A stretch of DNA of 64,000 bases from Snuella lapsa. GTDB lineage: Bacteria > Bacteroidota > Bacteroidia > Flavobacteriales > Flavobacteriaceae. This document shows, piece by piece, positions 8,980 through 16,730 of this stretch (the stretch's first letter is position 1; the number at the start of each line of letters is the position of its first letter). Location: assembly GCF_039539345.1 (NCBI RefSeq), contig NZ_BAABCY010000063.1:25195-89194 (forward strand), in the 5' to 3' direction. The position numbers and the translations under genes are program-made. The notes under the pieces are model-generated. The model searched no databases, had not been told where the DNA came from, and saw only the letters and a program-made list of their open reading frames with translations.

Positions 8980-9906
8980 ATGAGCAAATTAGTAATAGTT
9001 GGCACCGTAGCATTTGATGCTATAGAAACGCCTTTCGGGAAAACCGACAAAATTCTTGGTGGTGCTGCTACTTACATTGGTTTGTCGGCTTCACAATTTA
9101 GCCCAGATGCTTCTATAATCTCTATAGTAGGTGGTGACTTTCCTCAAAAACATTTAGATTTATTATCTAACAAGAACATAGACATCTCAGGTATTCAAAT
9201 TGTAAAGGAAGGTAAAACATTCTTTTGGAGCGGACGCTACCATAACGACATGAATTCCAGGGATACATTAGCAACAGAATTAAATACACTTGCCGATTTT
9301 AACCCAGTTGTTCCAAAAAATTACAAGAACGCCGAAATAGTCATGTTAGGAAACTTACATCCTATCGTCCAATCTAATGTTTTAGACCAAATGGAAACAA
9401 AACCTAAATTGGTTGTTTTGGACACCATGAACTTTTGGATGGATACTGCTTTAAATGACTTACATAATATTATAAAACGTGTGGATGTTATAAGCATAAA
9501 CGATGAAGAAGCCAGACAACTAACCGAAGAGTATTCTTTGGCGGTTGCGGCAAGAAAAATTCAGGCTATGGGTCCCAAATATGTAGTTATTAAAAAAGGA
9601 GAACACGGTGCTTTGCTATTTCATAACGAGAATGTATTTTACGCACCAGCACTACCTCTAGAAGAGGTTTTTGACCCAACAGGAGCTGGGGACACTTTTG
9701 CTGGAGGATTTGTAGGTTATCTTGCAAAAACTGGGGATTTCTCTTTTGAGAACATGAAAAATGCTGTTATTTACGGATCAACACTTGCATCTTTTTGTGT
9801 CGAGAAGTTTGGCACCGAACGCATGGAAAATTTATCAAGCAACGAAGTCCATAAAAGGTTGTTAAAATTTAAACAGTTAACACAATTTGAAATAGAATTA
9901 ACATAA
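8980..9906 (+). CDS. PfkB-family sugar/nucleoside kinase
   Basis: Ribokinase-fold ATP-dependent kinase, cytoplasmic. The diagnostic C-terminal anion-hole motif DPTGAGDTFAGGFVGYLA (about 228-245) is complete, including the catalytic Asp of GAGD. The N-terminal glycine-rich LGGAATYIGLSASQ is the usual substrate-side motif. The 308-residue length is normal. The substrate cannot be deduced. Its downstream neighbour is a PurF-like amidotransferase, which may hint at a nucleoside or ribose substrate; that is inference. A good promoter lies just upstream and a terminator follows. Confidence 0.9.
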   Translation: MSKLVIVGTVAFDAIETPFGKTDKILGGAATYIGLSASQFSPDASIISIVGGDFPQKHLDLLSNKNIDISGIQIVKEGKTFFWSGRYHNDMNSRDTLATELNTLADFNPVVPKNYKNAEIVMLGNLHPIVQSNVLDQMETKPKLVVLDTMNFWMDTALNDLHNIIKRVDVISINDEEARQLTEEYSLAVAARKIQAMGPKYVVIKKGEHGALLFHNENVFYAPALPLEEVFDPTGAGDTFAGGFVGYLAKTGDFSFENMKNAVIYGSTLASFCVEKFGTERMENLSSNEVHKRLLKFKQLTQFEIELT

Positions 9907-9909
9907 CCC

Positions 9910-9936
9910 AACGCGCTCTAAAATGAGTGCGTTTTT
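9910..9936 (+). terminator. rho-independent terminator after the PfkB gene
   Basis: A 9-bp stem (AACGCGCTC / GAGTGCGTT, one G-U pair) with a short AT loop is followed by TTTTT. It sits 4 nt after the PfkB stop, so the following PurF-like gene probably has its own promoter. Confidence 0.75.
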
Positions 9937-10033
9937 AATTTAAATAAAACCCAGAGATGAGGTTGCTTATTTTTGGTATTAAAAAATTATATTTCCTATA
10001 AATGAAGGAAACTAACACAAACACTAATTTGTA

Positions 10034-11932
10034 ATGAGTGATGCTTTAAAACATGAATGCGGAATTGCACTTATAAGGCTTTTAAAACCTTTAGAGTTTT
10101 ATAAAGAAAAATATGGTAGCGCATTTTATGGCGTAAACAAAATGTATCTTATGATGGAAAAACAGCACAATCGTGGCCAAGATGGTGCTGGATTTGCTAG
10201 TATTAAGCTAGACACGCAACCTGGCGAGCGCTACATTAGTAGAGTACGATCCATTGCACAACAGCCTATTCAGGATATTTTTGGACAAATCAACCAGCGT
10301 ATTAACAAAGAGTTTGCAGAACATCCAGAATATGTAAACGATGTCGCTTTGCAAAAAAGGCACATTCCATATGTAGGCGAAGTATTACTAGGCCATGTGC
10401 GCTATGGCACTTTTGGCAAGAATAGTGTAGAAAGTGTCCATCCATTTTTAAGGCAAAACAATTGGATGCACAGAAATTTAATTATGGCTGGAAACTTTAA
10501 CATGACAAATGTTAAAGAACTTTTTAGCAACCTTATAGAATTAGGCCAGCACCCTAAAGAATATACAGACACCATCACGATCATGGAAAAAATTGGTCAT
10601 TTTTTGGATGATGCTGTAAGCAAAATATATAAAACCCTCAAAAAAGAAGGCTATAGCAAACGAGAAGCTTCTCCATTGATAGCTGAACGCTTAAATGTGG
10701 CTAAAATTTTGAAGCGTGCTGCCAAAAATTGGGATGGAGGCTATGCTATGGCCGGGCTTATAGGTCACGGCGACTCTTTTGTTTTAAGGGATCCCGCAGG
10801 CATCAGGCCAACCTATTATTATAAAGATGACGAAGTAGTGGTAGTCGCTTCAGAACGCTCTGTAATACAAACAGTCTTTAATGTAAGCTTTGAAGACGTT
10901 AATGAACTGGATCCTGGACATGCTATTATTACCAAAAAATCGGGCAAGGTTATTATAAAAAAAATATTAGAACCTTTAGAAAGAAAGTCATGTTCCTTTG
11001 AGCGTATTTATTTTTCTAGAGGTAGTGATGCCGAGATATACCAAGAACGCAAAGAACTAGGTAAATTGGTCATGCCAAATGTTCTGGAGGAAATTAACCA
11101 AGATATTTCCAATACGGTGTTTTCATACATACCCAATACGGCAGAGACCTCATTCTATGGAATGATAGAAACAGCTGAAGACTTTTTAAATAAAAAGAAA
11201 ACAACAACCATTTTAAATGGACAACGGTCTCTATCGGCCGAAAAGGTAACTGAAATACTATCCGAACGCACTCGAATTGAAAAGATTGCCATAAAAGATG
11301 TTAAGCTTAGAACGTTTATAACCGAAGACAGTAGTCGTGACGACTTGGTTGCCCACGTTTACGACATAACCTATGGCGTTATTAAACCTAACGATAATTT
11401 GGTTATAATTGACGACAGTATAGTTAGAGGAACTACATTGAAAAAGAGTATCATAAAAATGCTCGACCGTTTAAACCCTAAAAAAATCGTTATTGTGTCT
11501 TCTGCTCCTCAAATTAGGTATCCAGACTGTTACGGTATCGACATGGCAAACCTAGAGAGCCTTATTGCTTTTAGAGCTGCTCTAGAATTATTAAAAGACA
11601 TCAACCAATACCATATTGTTGAAGACGTATACAACAAATGTATCGCACAAACAGATCTTGAAGACAAGAACGTAAGAAACTTTGTAAAAGAGATTTACGA
11701 TCCTTTTACAGATCAGGAAATATCTGATAAAATTGCCGAATTATTAAGTGACAAGGGTATCAAATCTGAAGTAAAGATTATTTTTCAAACGGTAGCGAAT
11801 TTACATAAAGCATGTCCTGAACATTTAGGAGATTGGTACTTTACGGGAAATTATCCAACTGTTGGTGGCAATAGGGTTGTTAACCGAGCTTTCATTAATT
11901 TTTACGAAGGAAACAAAGAAAGAGCATACTAA
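10034..11932 (+). CDS. long amidophosphoribosyltransferase-like protein (PurF family)
   Basis: Class II glutamine amidotransferase fused to a type I phosphoribosyltransferase, the architecture of PurF (first committed step of purine synthesis). The N-terminus MSDALKHECGIA puts the candidate nucleophile Cys at position 9, so a short propeptide would have to be removed. The PRPP loop VIIDDSIVRGTTLKKSI is intact near residue 458. At 632 residues it is well above the usual 470-510 for PurF, with extra sequence in the glutaminase half. This looks like the long second form found in Bacteroidota, so I do not assign purF outright. Its neighbour is a PfkB kinase, and the sRNA array follows. Confidence 0.82.
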   Translation: MSDALKHECGIALIRLLKPLEFYKEKYGSAFYGVNKMYLMMEKQHNRGQDGAGFASIKLDTQPGERYISRVRSIAQQPIQDIFGQINQRINKEFAEHPEYVNDVALQKRHIPYVGEVLLGHVRYGTFGKNSVESVHPFLRQNNWMHRNLIMAGNFNMTNVKELFSNLIELGQHPKEYTDTITIMEKIGHFLDDAVSKIYKTLKKEGYSKREASPLIAERLNVAKILKRAAKNWDGGYAMAGLIGHGDSFVLRDPAGIRPTYYYKDDEVVVVASERSVIQTVFNVSFEDVNELDPGHAIITKKSGKVIIKKILEPLERKSCSFERIYFSRGSDAEIYQERKELGKLVMPNVLEEINQDISNTVFSYIPNTAETSFYGMIETAEDFLNKKKTTTILNGQRSLSAEKVTEILSERTRIEKIAIKDVKLRTFITEDSSRDDLVAHVYDITYGVIKPNDNLVIIDDSIVRGTTLKKSIIKMLDRLNPKKIVIVSSAPQIRYPDCYGIDMANLESLIAFRAALELLKDINQYHIVEDVYNKCIAQTDLEDKNVRNFVKEIYDPFTDQEISDKIAELLSDKGIKSEVKIIFQTVANLHKACPEHLGDWYFTGNYPTVGGNRVVNRAFINFYEGNKERAY

Positions 11933-11956
11933 TTTTACCACACTCGTTTTCTGACA

Positions 11957-12042
11957 GTTAAACCTAAAAAAATACGTTTTATCTGAAAAAAACGCGGTTT
12001 GTCTAATAAATAATTGAGTTATTTAAAATAAACATAAATTAG
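11957..12042 (+). promoter_or_regulatory. putative promoter of sRNA unit A
   Basis: TTG at 12014-12016, an 18-nt spacer and a degenerate -7 box TAAATTAG at 12035-12042 lie directly before the first sRNA core. Further upstream, 11957-11974 resembles the box shared by the other two units (GTTaAaCCTAAAAAAATA). The -7 box differs from TAnnTTTG at one position, so this copy may be weaker. Confidence 0.45.
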
Positions 12043-12045
12043 CAT

Positions 12046-12119
12046 CACCATAACATAAGTAGGTTAAGTTCATGGTAGATTTGGGGCAAAAAAAGGTGAA
12101 CTTCTGTTCGCCTTTTTTT
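12046..12119 (+). ncRNA. tandem small RNA, unit A
   Basis: First of three near-identical units. The core begins ACCATAACATAAGTAGG at 12047, runs through a segment ending GGTAGATTTGGGG, and ends in an intrinsic terminator: AAGGTGAAC, loop TTCT, GTTCGCCTT, then a T-run. One position in the central part differs from the other copies (C instead of T at 12071), which shortens the possible 5' ACCAT/ATGGT hairpin. No open frame of coding length is present. The expected transcript is about 70 nt. Family unknown to me; Rfam families such as Flavo-1 should be compared. Confidence 0.7.
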
Positions 12120-12200
12120 ATTCCCAATGTTTTCAAAGAAGTAGTCTTATCCTCTCGTTTTCAATAAGACAAGAAAAAAACCTCCAACTTCATTTAAACC

Positions 12201-12223
12201 AATATATTAGTAGTTGACCTAAA
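12201..12223 (+). promoter_or_regulatory. conserved 23-nt box upstream of sRNA unit B
   Basis: This 23-nt sequence (starts AATATATTAG, ends TTGACCTAAA) recurs exactly at 12401-12423 and sits at the same distance, 63 nt, before the core of units B and C. It is too far upstream to be the -33 element of the TAnnTTTG box (34 nt from its TTG), so it may be an operator or upstream activating site shared by both copies. Confidence 0.5.
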
Positions 12224-12250
12224 AAAATATTTAGATCTCATATAGATTTA

Positions 12251-12258
12251 TACTTTTG
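12251..12258 (+). promoter_or_regulatory. -7 box of sRNA unit B
   Basis: TACTTTTG matches TAnnTTTG exactly and ends 5 nt before the conserved core, predicting a transcript start at about 12263. Confidence 0.65.
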
Positions 12259-12262
12259 GATT

Positions 12263-12334
12263 TACCATAACATAAGTAGGTTAAGTTTATGGTAGATTTG
12301 GGGCAAAAAAGGTGAACTTCTGTTCGCCTTTTTT
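12263..12334 (+). ncRNA. tandem small RNA, unit B
   Basis: Second unit. It has the core at 12264-12303 and a possible 5' hairpin in which ACCATAA pairs with TTATGGT around a 16-nt loop. Its terminator stem is AAGGTGAAC / GTTCGCCTT, with a G-U pair, followed by TTTTTT. The core starts 217 nt after that of unit A and exactly 200 nt before that of unit C. A consensus -7 box precedes it at the right distance. Confidence 0.75.
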
Positions 12335-12400
12335 ATTTTTGGACATCCTCTTTATTAAAAAGCAACCCTCTTTTTATAAAATTCTAAATCCGTTTAAGCT

Positions 12401-12423
12401 AATATATTAGTAGTTGACCTAAA
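12401..12423 (+). promoter_or_regulatory. conserved 23-nt box upstream of sRNA unit C
   Basis: Exact copy of the box at 12201-12223, in the same position relative to the sRNA core. The sequence between this box and the -7 element has diverged between units B and C, so retention of the box points to a function or to recent duplication. Confidence 0.5.
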
Positions 12424-12450
12424 TTTTTTTTAGGATCAATTCTAGATACA

Positions 12451-12458
12451 TACCTTTG
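12451..12458 (+). promoter_or_regulatory. -7 box of sRNA unit C
   Basis: TACCTTTG matches TAnnTTTG exactly and ends 5 nt before the conserved core, the same offset as in unit B. Confidence 0.65.
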
Positions 12459-12462
12459 GGCT

Positions 12463-12532
12463 TACCATAACATAAGTAGGTTAAGTTTATGGTAGATTTG
12501 GGGTAAAAAGGTGAACTTTCGTTCACCTTTTT
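12463..12532 (+). ncRNA. tandem small RNA, unit C
   Basis: Third unit. The core at 12464-12503 is identical to unit B. The terminator has changed in a structure-preserving way: loop TTTC instead of TTCT, and the arm is GTTCACC, restoring an A-U pair where units A and B have G-U. That covariation is direct support for an RNA hairpin rather than a DNA repeat. No open frame is conserved. Confidence 0.75.
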
Positions 12533-12554
12533 CATTTAAACAACTTTTATGCCA

Positions 12555-12591
12555 TAAAAAAACGCCTAGAATAAAATTTCTAGACGTTTAG
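12555..12591 (-). terminator. terminator of the superoxide dismutase gene
   Basis: On the minus strand, AAACGTCTAGAA pairs with TTCTAGGCGTTT (one mismatch) and is followed by a run of seven T. It lies about 37 nt beyond the sod stop codon and also separates sod from the rightward sRNA array. Confidence 0.75.
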
Positions 12592-12627
12592 TCTTCCTAA
12601 CTATGTTCTTTATTTTAGAGTAATGCC

Positions 12628-13236
12628 CTATTTAGCTTCAGCATAACGTCTTTCAACTTCATTCCAGTTAATAACATTAAAAAATGCACTAATGTAGTCT
12701 GGACGTCTGTTTTGATAGTTTAAATAATAAGCATGTTCCCAAACATCCAATCCTAAAATTGGTGTACCAGCACATCCAACACCTGGCATTAATGGATTGT
12801 CTTGGTTTGGTGTAGAACACACTTCCACCTTACCTCCCTTATGAACGCATAACCAGGCCCAACCTGAACCAAATCGTGTTGCCGCCGCTTTACTAAAAGC
12901 ATCAATAAACCCTTCTTTAGAACCGTAGGCTGCCTCAATGGCATCTTTTAATTCTCCAGACAAATACCCTTTTCCTTCAGGGTTCATTACATTCCAAAAT
13001 AAGGTGTGATTGTAAAATCCGCCTCCATTATTTCTAACTGCTCCATTGTCCATATCAAGATTTGCAAGAATATCTTCAATAGATTTCCCTTCTAAATCGG
13101 TTCCTGCAATAGCATTATTTAAATTGTTTGTATACCCCTGGTGATGCTTTGTATGATGTATTTCCATTGTACGTGCATCGATATGAGGCTCTAAAGCATC
13201 ATACGCATAACCCAATTCCGGTAATTCGAAAGCCAT
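12628..13236 (-). CDS. superoxide dismutase, Fe/Mn type
   Basis: Cytoplasmic enzyme that dismutates superoxide to oxygen and peroxide. The four metal ligands are visible: His27 region (EIHHTKHHQGY), His in GGGFYNHTLFW, and Asp and His in the C-terminal DVWEHAYYLNYQNRRPDY. The 202-residue length is standard. Metal choice (Fe, Mn or cambialistic) cannot be settled from sequence alone, so I give no symbol. It is monocistronic, with its own terminator and a -7-like box upstream (13273-13280). Confidence 0.95.
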   Translation of the reverse strand: MAFELPELGYAYDALEPHIDARTMEIHHTKHHQGYTNNLNNAIAGTDLEGKSIEDILANLDMDNGAVRNNGGGFYNHTLFWNVMNPEGKGYLSGELKDAIEAAYGSKEGFIDAFSKAAATRFGSGWAWLCVHKGGKVEVCSTPNQDNPLMPGVGCAGTPILGLDVWEHAYYLNYQNRRPDYISAFFNVINWNEVERRYAEAK

Positions 13237-13272
13237 AATTTATAGTTTTAAATATTAGTATTTATTTTCATT

Positions 13273-13280
13273 CAAATTTA
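13273..13280 (-). promoter_or_regulatory. putative -7 box of the sod promoter
   Basis: Minus strand reads TAAATTTG, an exact TAnnTTTG match, 37 nt before the sod start codon. No convincing -33 TTG lies at the standard spacing. Confidence 0.4.
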
Positions 13281-13360
13281 CACATAAAAGCCTTTAATTA
13301 AAAATAATTAATTGCTATCAAACCATTGATAGTTTTTATCTTGTATGCAAATTCATGTTT

Positions 13361-16300
13361 ATGCAAAAAAATCATTCTTTTACAATCTATAATGCTTCCG
13401 CCGGAAGCGGTAAAACATTTACCCTAGTAAAAGAGTACCTCAAGGTTTTATTTAAGTCAAATAATTACGATCAGTTTAAACGTATTTTGGCAATTACATT
13501 TACAAACAAAGCTGTTGCCGAAATGAAAGAACGTATTATTGAAAAATTAAAAGCGTTTTCAGATGAATCTGTTATAGATTCCTCAGACAGCATGTTTAAC
13601 TCTATTTGTGATGAATTGGGAATAGCTCCTTATACGCTACACAACAAATCAAAAACCTTACTTAACACAATAATACATAATTACGCTGCTTTTGATATTT
13701 CTACAATTGATGGCTTTACCCATAAACTGATACGCACCTTTGCCCACGATTTAAAATTACCTCTAAATTTTGAAGTAGAACTCGACCAAGAATCTTTACT
13801 TAATGAGGCTGTAGATAGTTTAATTGCAAAAGCTGGGACTGATAAAAAACTAACTAAAACTCTTGTAGATTTTGCTCTTGAAAAGGCAGACGACGACAAA
13901 AGCTGGGATCTTTCCATAGATTTTAACAAAATAGCGAAACGTCTTGTTAACGAAAATGACATGCCTTTTGTAGAAAAATTAAAAGACAAAACGCTAGAAG
14001 ACTTTAAATCCCTTAAATCGCATCTACAAAAACAAATCCCCCAAATAGAAAATAGCATTGTAAAAACAGCAAAAACTGTTTTAAACACAATAGAAAATGC
14101 AGGATTGGATTTTAACGATTTTACAAGAGGAACCCTCCCCAATCATTTTAAAAAAGCCTCCGAACTAAATCTAAATGGCCTTTACAGCAATAAACTAGAA
14201 ACAAACATTAACGAAGGAAAAGGCATATACAACAAATCTTTAAGCCTAGATAAAGTTATCGCTATCGATAATTTGCTACCAGATATCGCTTTGTCTTTTA
14301 AAAGTATCAAATCACAGGTATATTATTTAAAGTTTTTAAATTCTTTCTACAAAAACATCACGCCACTTTCTGTTTTAAATGCTATAAACAAAGAACTGAC
14401 TTCTTTAAAAAAGGATCAAAATAAAATACTCATTTCAGAATTCAACGCCATTATAAGCAAGGAAATAAAAAACCAACCAACTCCTTTTATTTATGAGCGC
14501 CTTGGTGAAAAATTCAACAATTATTTTATTGATGAATTTCAAGACACCTCCGTTACACAATGGGAAAACCTAATCCCGCTTATAGACAACTCACTATCAA
14601 GCGGCACTGGAAATACTATGCTGGTTGGTGATGCAAAACAATCTATTTATAGATGGCGAGGCGGCAAAGCCGAACAGTTTATTGACTTATTTAATGAGAA
14701 AACCATTCCGTTTCAAGTTAAACAAACCATACAAGATCTTAAAACCAACTATCGCAGTTATAAAGAAATCATAAAATTCAATAATGGTTTCTTTAAATAT
14801 TTGGCCGGCACCGCCTTTCAAGATAAAATCTATGAGGGTTTGTATGAAAAGGCCATCCAAAAAACTCATATAGAAAATGATGGATACGTAAACTTAAGCT
14901 TTCTGGATTTTGATAAAGATGATGACAAAAATGAGCTTTACCCCAAAGCTGTTCTAAAAACAATACACAACTGTTTAGACCAAGGTTACCAGTTAGCAGA
15001 CTTATGCATTTTAGTTCGCAAAAAAGCAGAAGGTATTGCCATAGCCAATTATTTAAGTCAAAATACCATTCCTATTTTGTCTTCAGAAACCCTACTGCTA
15101 AATAACGCTCCTGAGGTTCATTTTATAAATAACATATTAACTCTATTAATCCAGCCAAAAAATAAAGAAGCAAAAATAACGGTACTTAACTTCCTGTCCG
15201 ATCTATTAAAAACCGAAAACAAACACGATTTCTTTATCCAACATATTAACCTACCTCTTCTTGAACTATTCAAGCGTTTTGAGGCTTACCAAATCTTTAT
15301 CGACCCTAATAACTTGCTAGCATTGCCCCTTCTTGATATGGCCGAAACCATAGTTAGGGAATTTAAACTAATTAAAACCTCCAATGCCTACATTCAGTTT
15401 TATTTGGATGTAGTCCTCGAGTTTTCTCAAAAGAAAGGTGCTAATATTTCAGACTTTCTAGATTATTTCGATAAGAAAAAAGAACAGCTAACCATTATAT
15501 CTCCCGAGGGACAAAATGCAGTTCAAATCATGACCATCCATAAATCAAAGGGCTTGGAATTTCCTGTGGTTATTTTCCCATATGCCGATTTAGATATTTA
15601 TAAAGAACAGGATCCTAAAGAGTGGTTTGCCCTTGACAAATCGCTATACCAAGGCTTTTCCCATACTCTATTAAACTTCAATTCAGATTTCGAACATTAT
15701 GGAGATGAAGGATTACGCATTTACCAAACCCATCGTTCTGAACAAGAACTGGACAACATTAACTTACTTTATGTTACCCTAACACGTCCTGTAGAACAAC
15801 TATACATTATTTCGAGGAAAGAAATAACGCCCAAAGGAATTGTTAATCCCAATAAGTATTCTGGTTTATTAATCAATTACTTAAAACATATTGGTATATG
15901 GGACGATTCGCAATTAAGCTACTCTTTTGGAACAATAAATTCGCATAACCAAAAAAAAACTATAAAAAAAGAAGTTACAATTCAGCAGGATTTCATTTCA
16001 ACACCTAAGGAAAAGCATAATATAAAAATTGTAACCAACGCAGCTTATTTATGGGATACCAATCAGCGAGAAGCTATTGAAAAAGGCAATCTTATACATA
16101 CCATCATGTCAAAAATACAAACTCATGAAGATGTAGATTCTGCTTTTAAAGATTTAGTAAATGCTTCCAATGTTACCCAAGAACAAGCTACTATTTTAAA
16201 ACAGTTAGTCATTAAAATTATCGAGCACCCCACACTTAGCGACTACTACACTCCTCAATATAAAATATACAATGAGCAAGATATTATTAGCAAGCAGGGG

Positions 16301-16498
16301 TATATTTTAAGACCAGACAGAATTGTATGCAATAAAGATAACGAGGTAATAATTATTGATTACAAAACGGGCTCCGAGGACATAAAACACAAACAGCAAC
16401 TACAATCATACCAGGATATTTTAGAAAGCATGAAACTACGCGTTATAAAAAAAATACTTGTTTACATAAACAGCGACATACAAATAAAAACGCTATAA
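13361..16498 (+). CDS. addA: AddA/RecB-like UvrD-family helicase with C-terminal nuclease
   Basis: ATP-driven DNA helicase-nuclease expected to process double-strand breaks for RecA. Superfamily 1 motifs are visible: Walker A YNASAGSGKTFTLVKEY near the N-terminus, ITFTNKAVAEMKER (motif Ia), FIDEFQDTSVTQW (Walker B), VGDAKQSIYRWRGG (motif III), and VQIMTIHKSKGLEFPVV and LYVTLTRP (motifs V-VI). The C-terminus carries a PD-(D/E)XK-type nuclease (RPDRIVCNKDNEVIIIDYKTG). I prefer ATG 13361 to 13355. The AddB-like partner lies 1.7 kb downstream, beyond ompA. The symbol is by architecture; RecB-like naming is also used. Confidence 0.85.
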   Translation: MQKNHSFTIYNASAGSGKTFTLVKEYLKVLFKSNNYDQFKRILAITFTNKAVAEMKERIIEKLKAFSDESVIDSSDSMFNSICDELGIAPYTLHNKSKTLLNTIIHNYAAFDISTIDGFTHKLIRTFAHDLKLPLNFEVELDQESLLNEAVDSLIAKAGTDKKLTKTLVDFALEKADDDKSWDLSIDFNKIAKRLVNENDMPFVEKLKDKTLEDFKSLKSHLQKQIPQIENSIVKTAKTVLNTIENAGLDFNDFTRGTLPNHFKKASELNLNGLYSNKLETNINEGKGIYNKSLSLDKVIAIDNLLPDIALSFKSIKSQVYYLKFLNSFYKNITPLSVLNAINKELTSLKKDQNKILISEFNAIISKEIKNQPTPFIYERLGEKFNNYFIDEFQDTSVTQWENLIPLIDNSLSSGTGNTMLVGDAKQSIYRWRGGKAEQFIDLFNEKTIPFQVKQTIQDLKTNYRSYKEIIKFNNGFFKYLAGTAFQDKIYEGLYEKAIQKTHIENDGYVNLSFLDFDKDDDKNELYPKAVLKTIHNCLDQGYQLADLCILVRKKAEGIAIANYLSQNTIPILSSETLLLNNAPEVHFINNILTLLIQPKNKEAKITVLNFLSDLLKTENKHDFFIQHINLPLLELFKRFEAYQIFIDPNNLLALPLLDMAETIVREFKLIKTSNAYIQFYLDVVLEFSQKKGANISDFLDYFDKKKEQLTIISPEGQNAVQIMTIHKSKGLEFPVVIFPYADLDIYKEQDPKEWFALDKSLYQGFSHTLLNFNSDFEHYGDEGLRIYQTHRSEQELDNINLLYVTLTRPVEQLYIISRKEITPKGIVNPNKYSGLLINYLKHIGIWDDSQLSYSFGTINSHNQKKTIKKEVTIQQDFISTPKEKHNIKIVTNAAYLWDTNQREAIEKGNLIHTIMSKIQTHEDVDSAFKDLVNASNVTQEQATILKQLVIKIIEHPTLSDYYTPQYKIYNEQDIISKQGYILRPDRIVCNKDNEVIIIDYKTGSEDIKHKQQLQSYQDILESMKLRVIKKILVYINSDIQIKTL

Positions 16499-16664
16499 AT
16501 TTGTAAAACACATACTTTAAACGTACTATTGTATCTGGAATAGGCATAAAATATTCTGCTATTAAATGCTTTCATCGCGGTGGGAAAAACACCAAATATT
16601 ATCTAAAACCATTCTGAACTACAAATAAATAGCACGAAATTGTCAATAATTTTATACATTTAGC

Positions 16665-16695
16665 TTTGTTAATAACATTTAACAACTTACTTTTG
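16665..16695 (+). promoter_or_regulatory. strong promoter of the OmpA-family gene
   Basis: TTTG at 16665-16668, a 19-nt spacer and TACTTTTG at 16688-16695 match the full Bacteroidota consensus TTTG-N17-23-TAnnTTTG. The predicted leader is about 30 nt. This fits the high expression expected of an abundant porin-like protein. Confidence 0.8.
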
Positions 16696-16730
16696 TTTAC
16701 AATTAACACTTAAAAATTAAACTTTTGAAT

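Noticed and set aside
12046..12532. Possible CRISPR array
   Set aside because: Only three repeats at ~200-nt spacing, each with its own promoter box and terminator; no cas genes and no uniform spacers.
13681..14142. 153-residue minus-strand frame inside addA
   Set aside because: Antisense to conserved helicase sequence, no start context and no recognisable domain.
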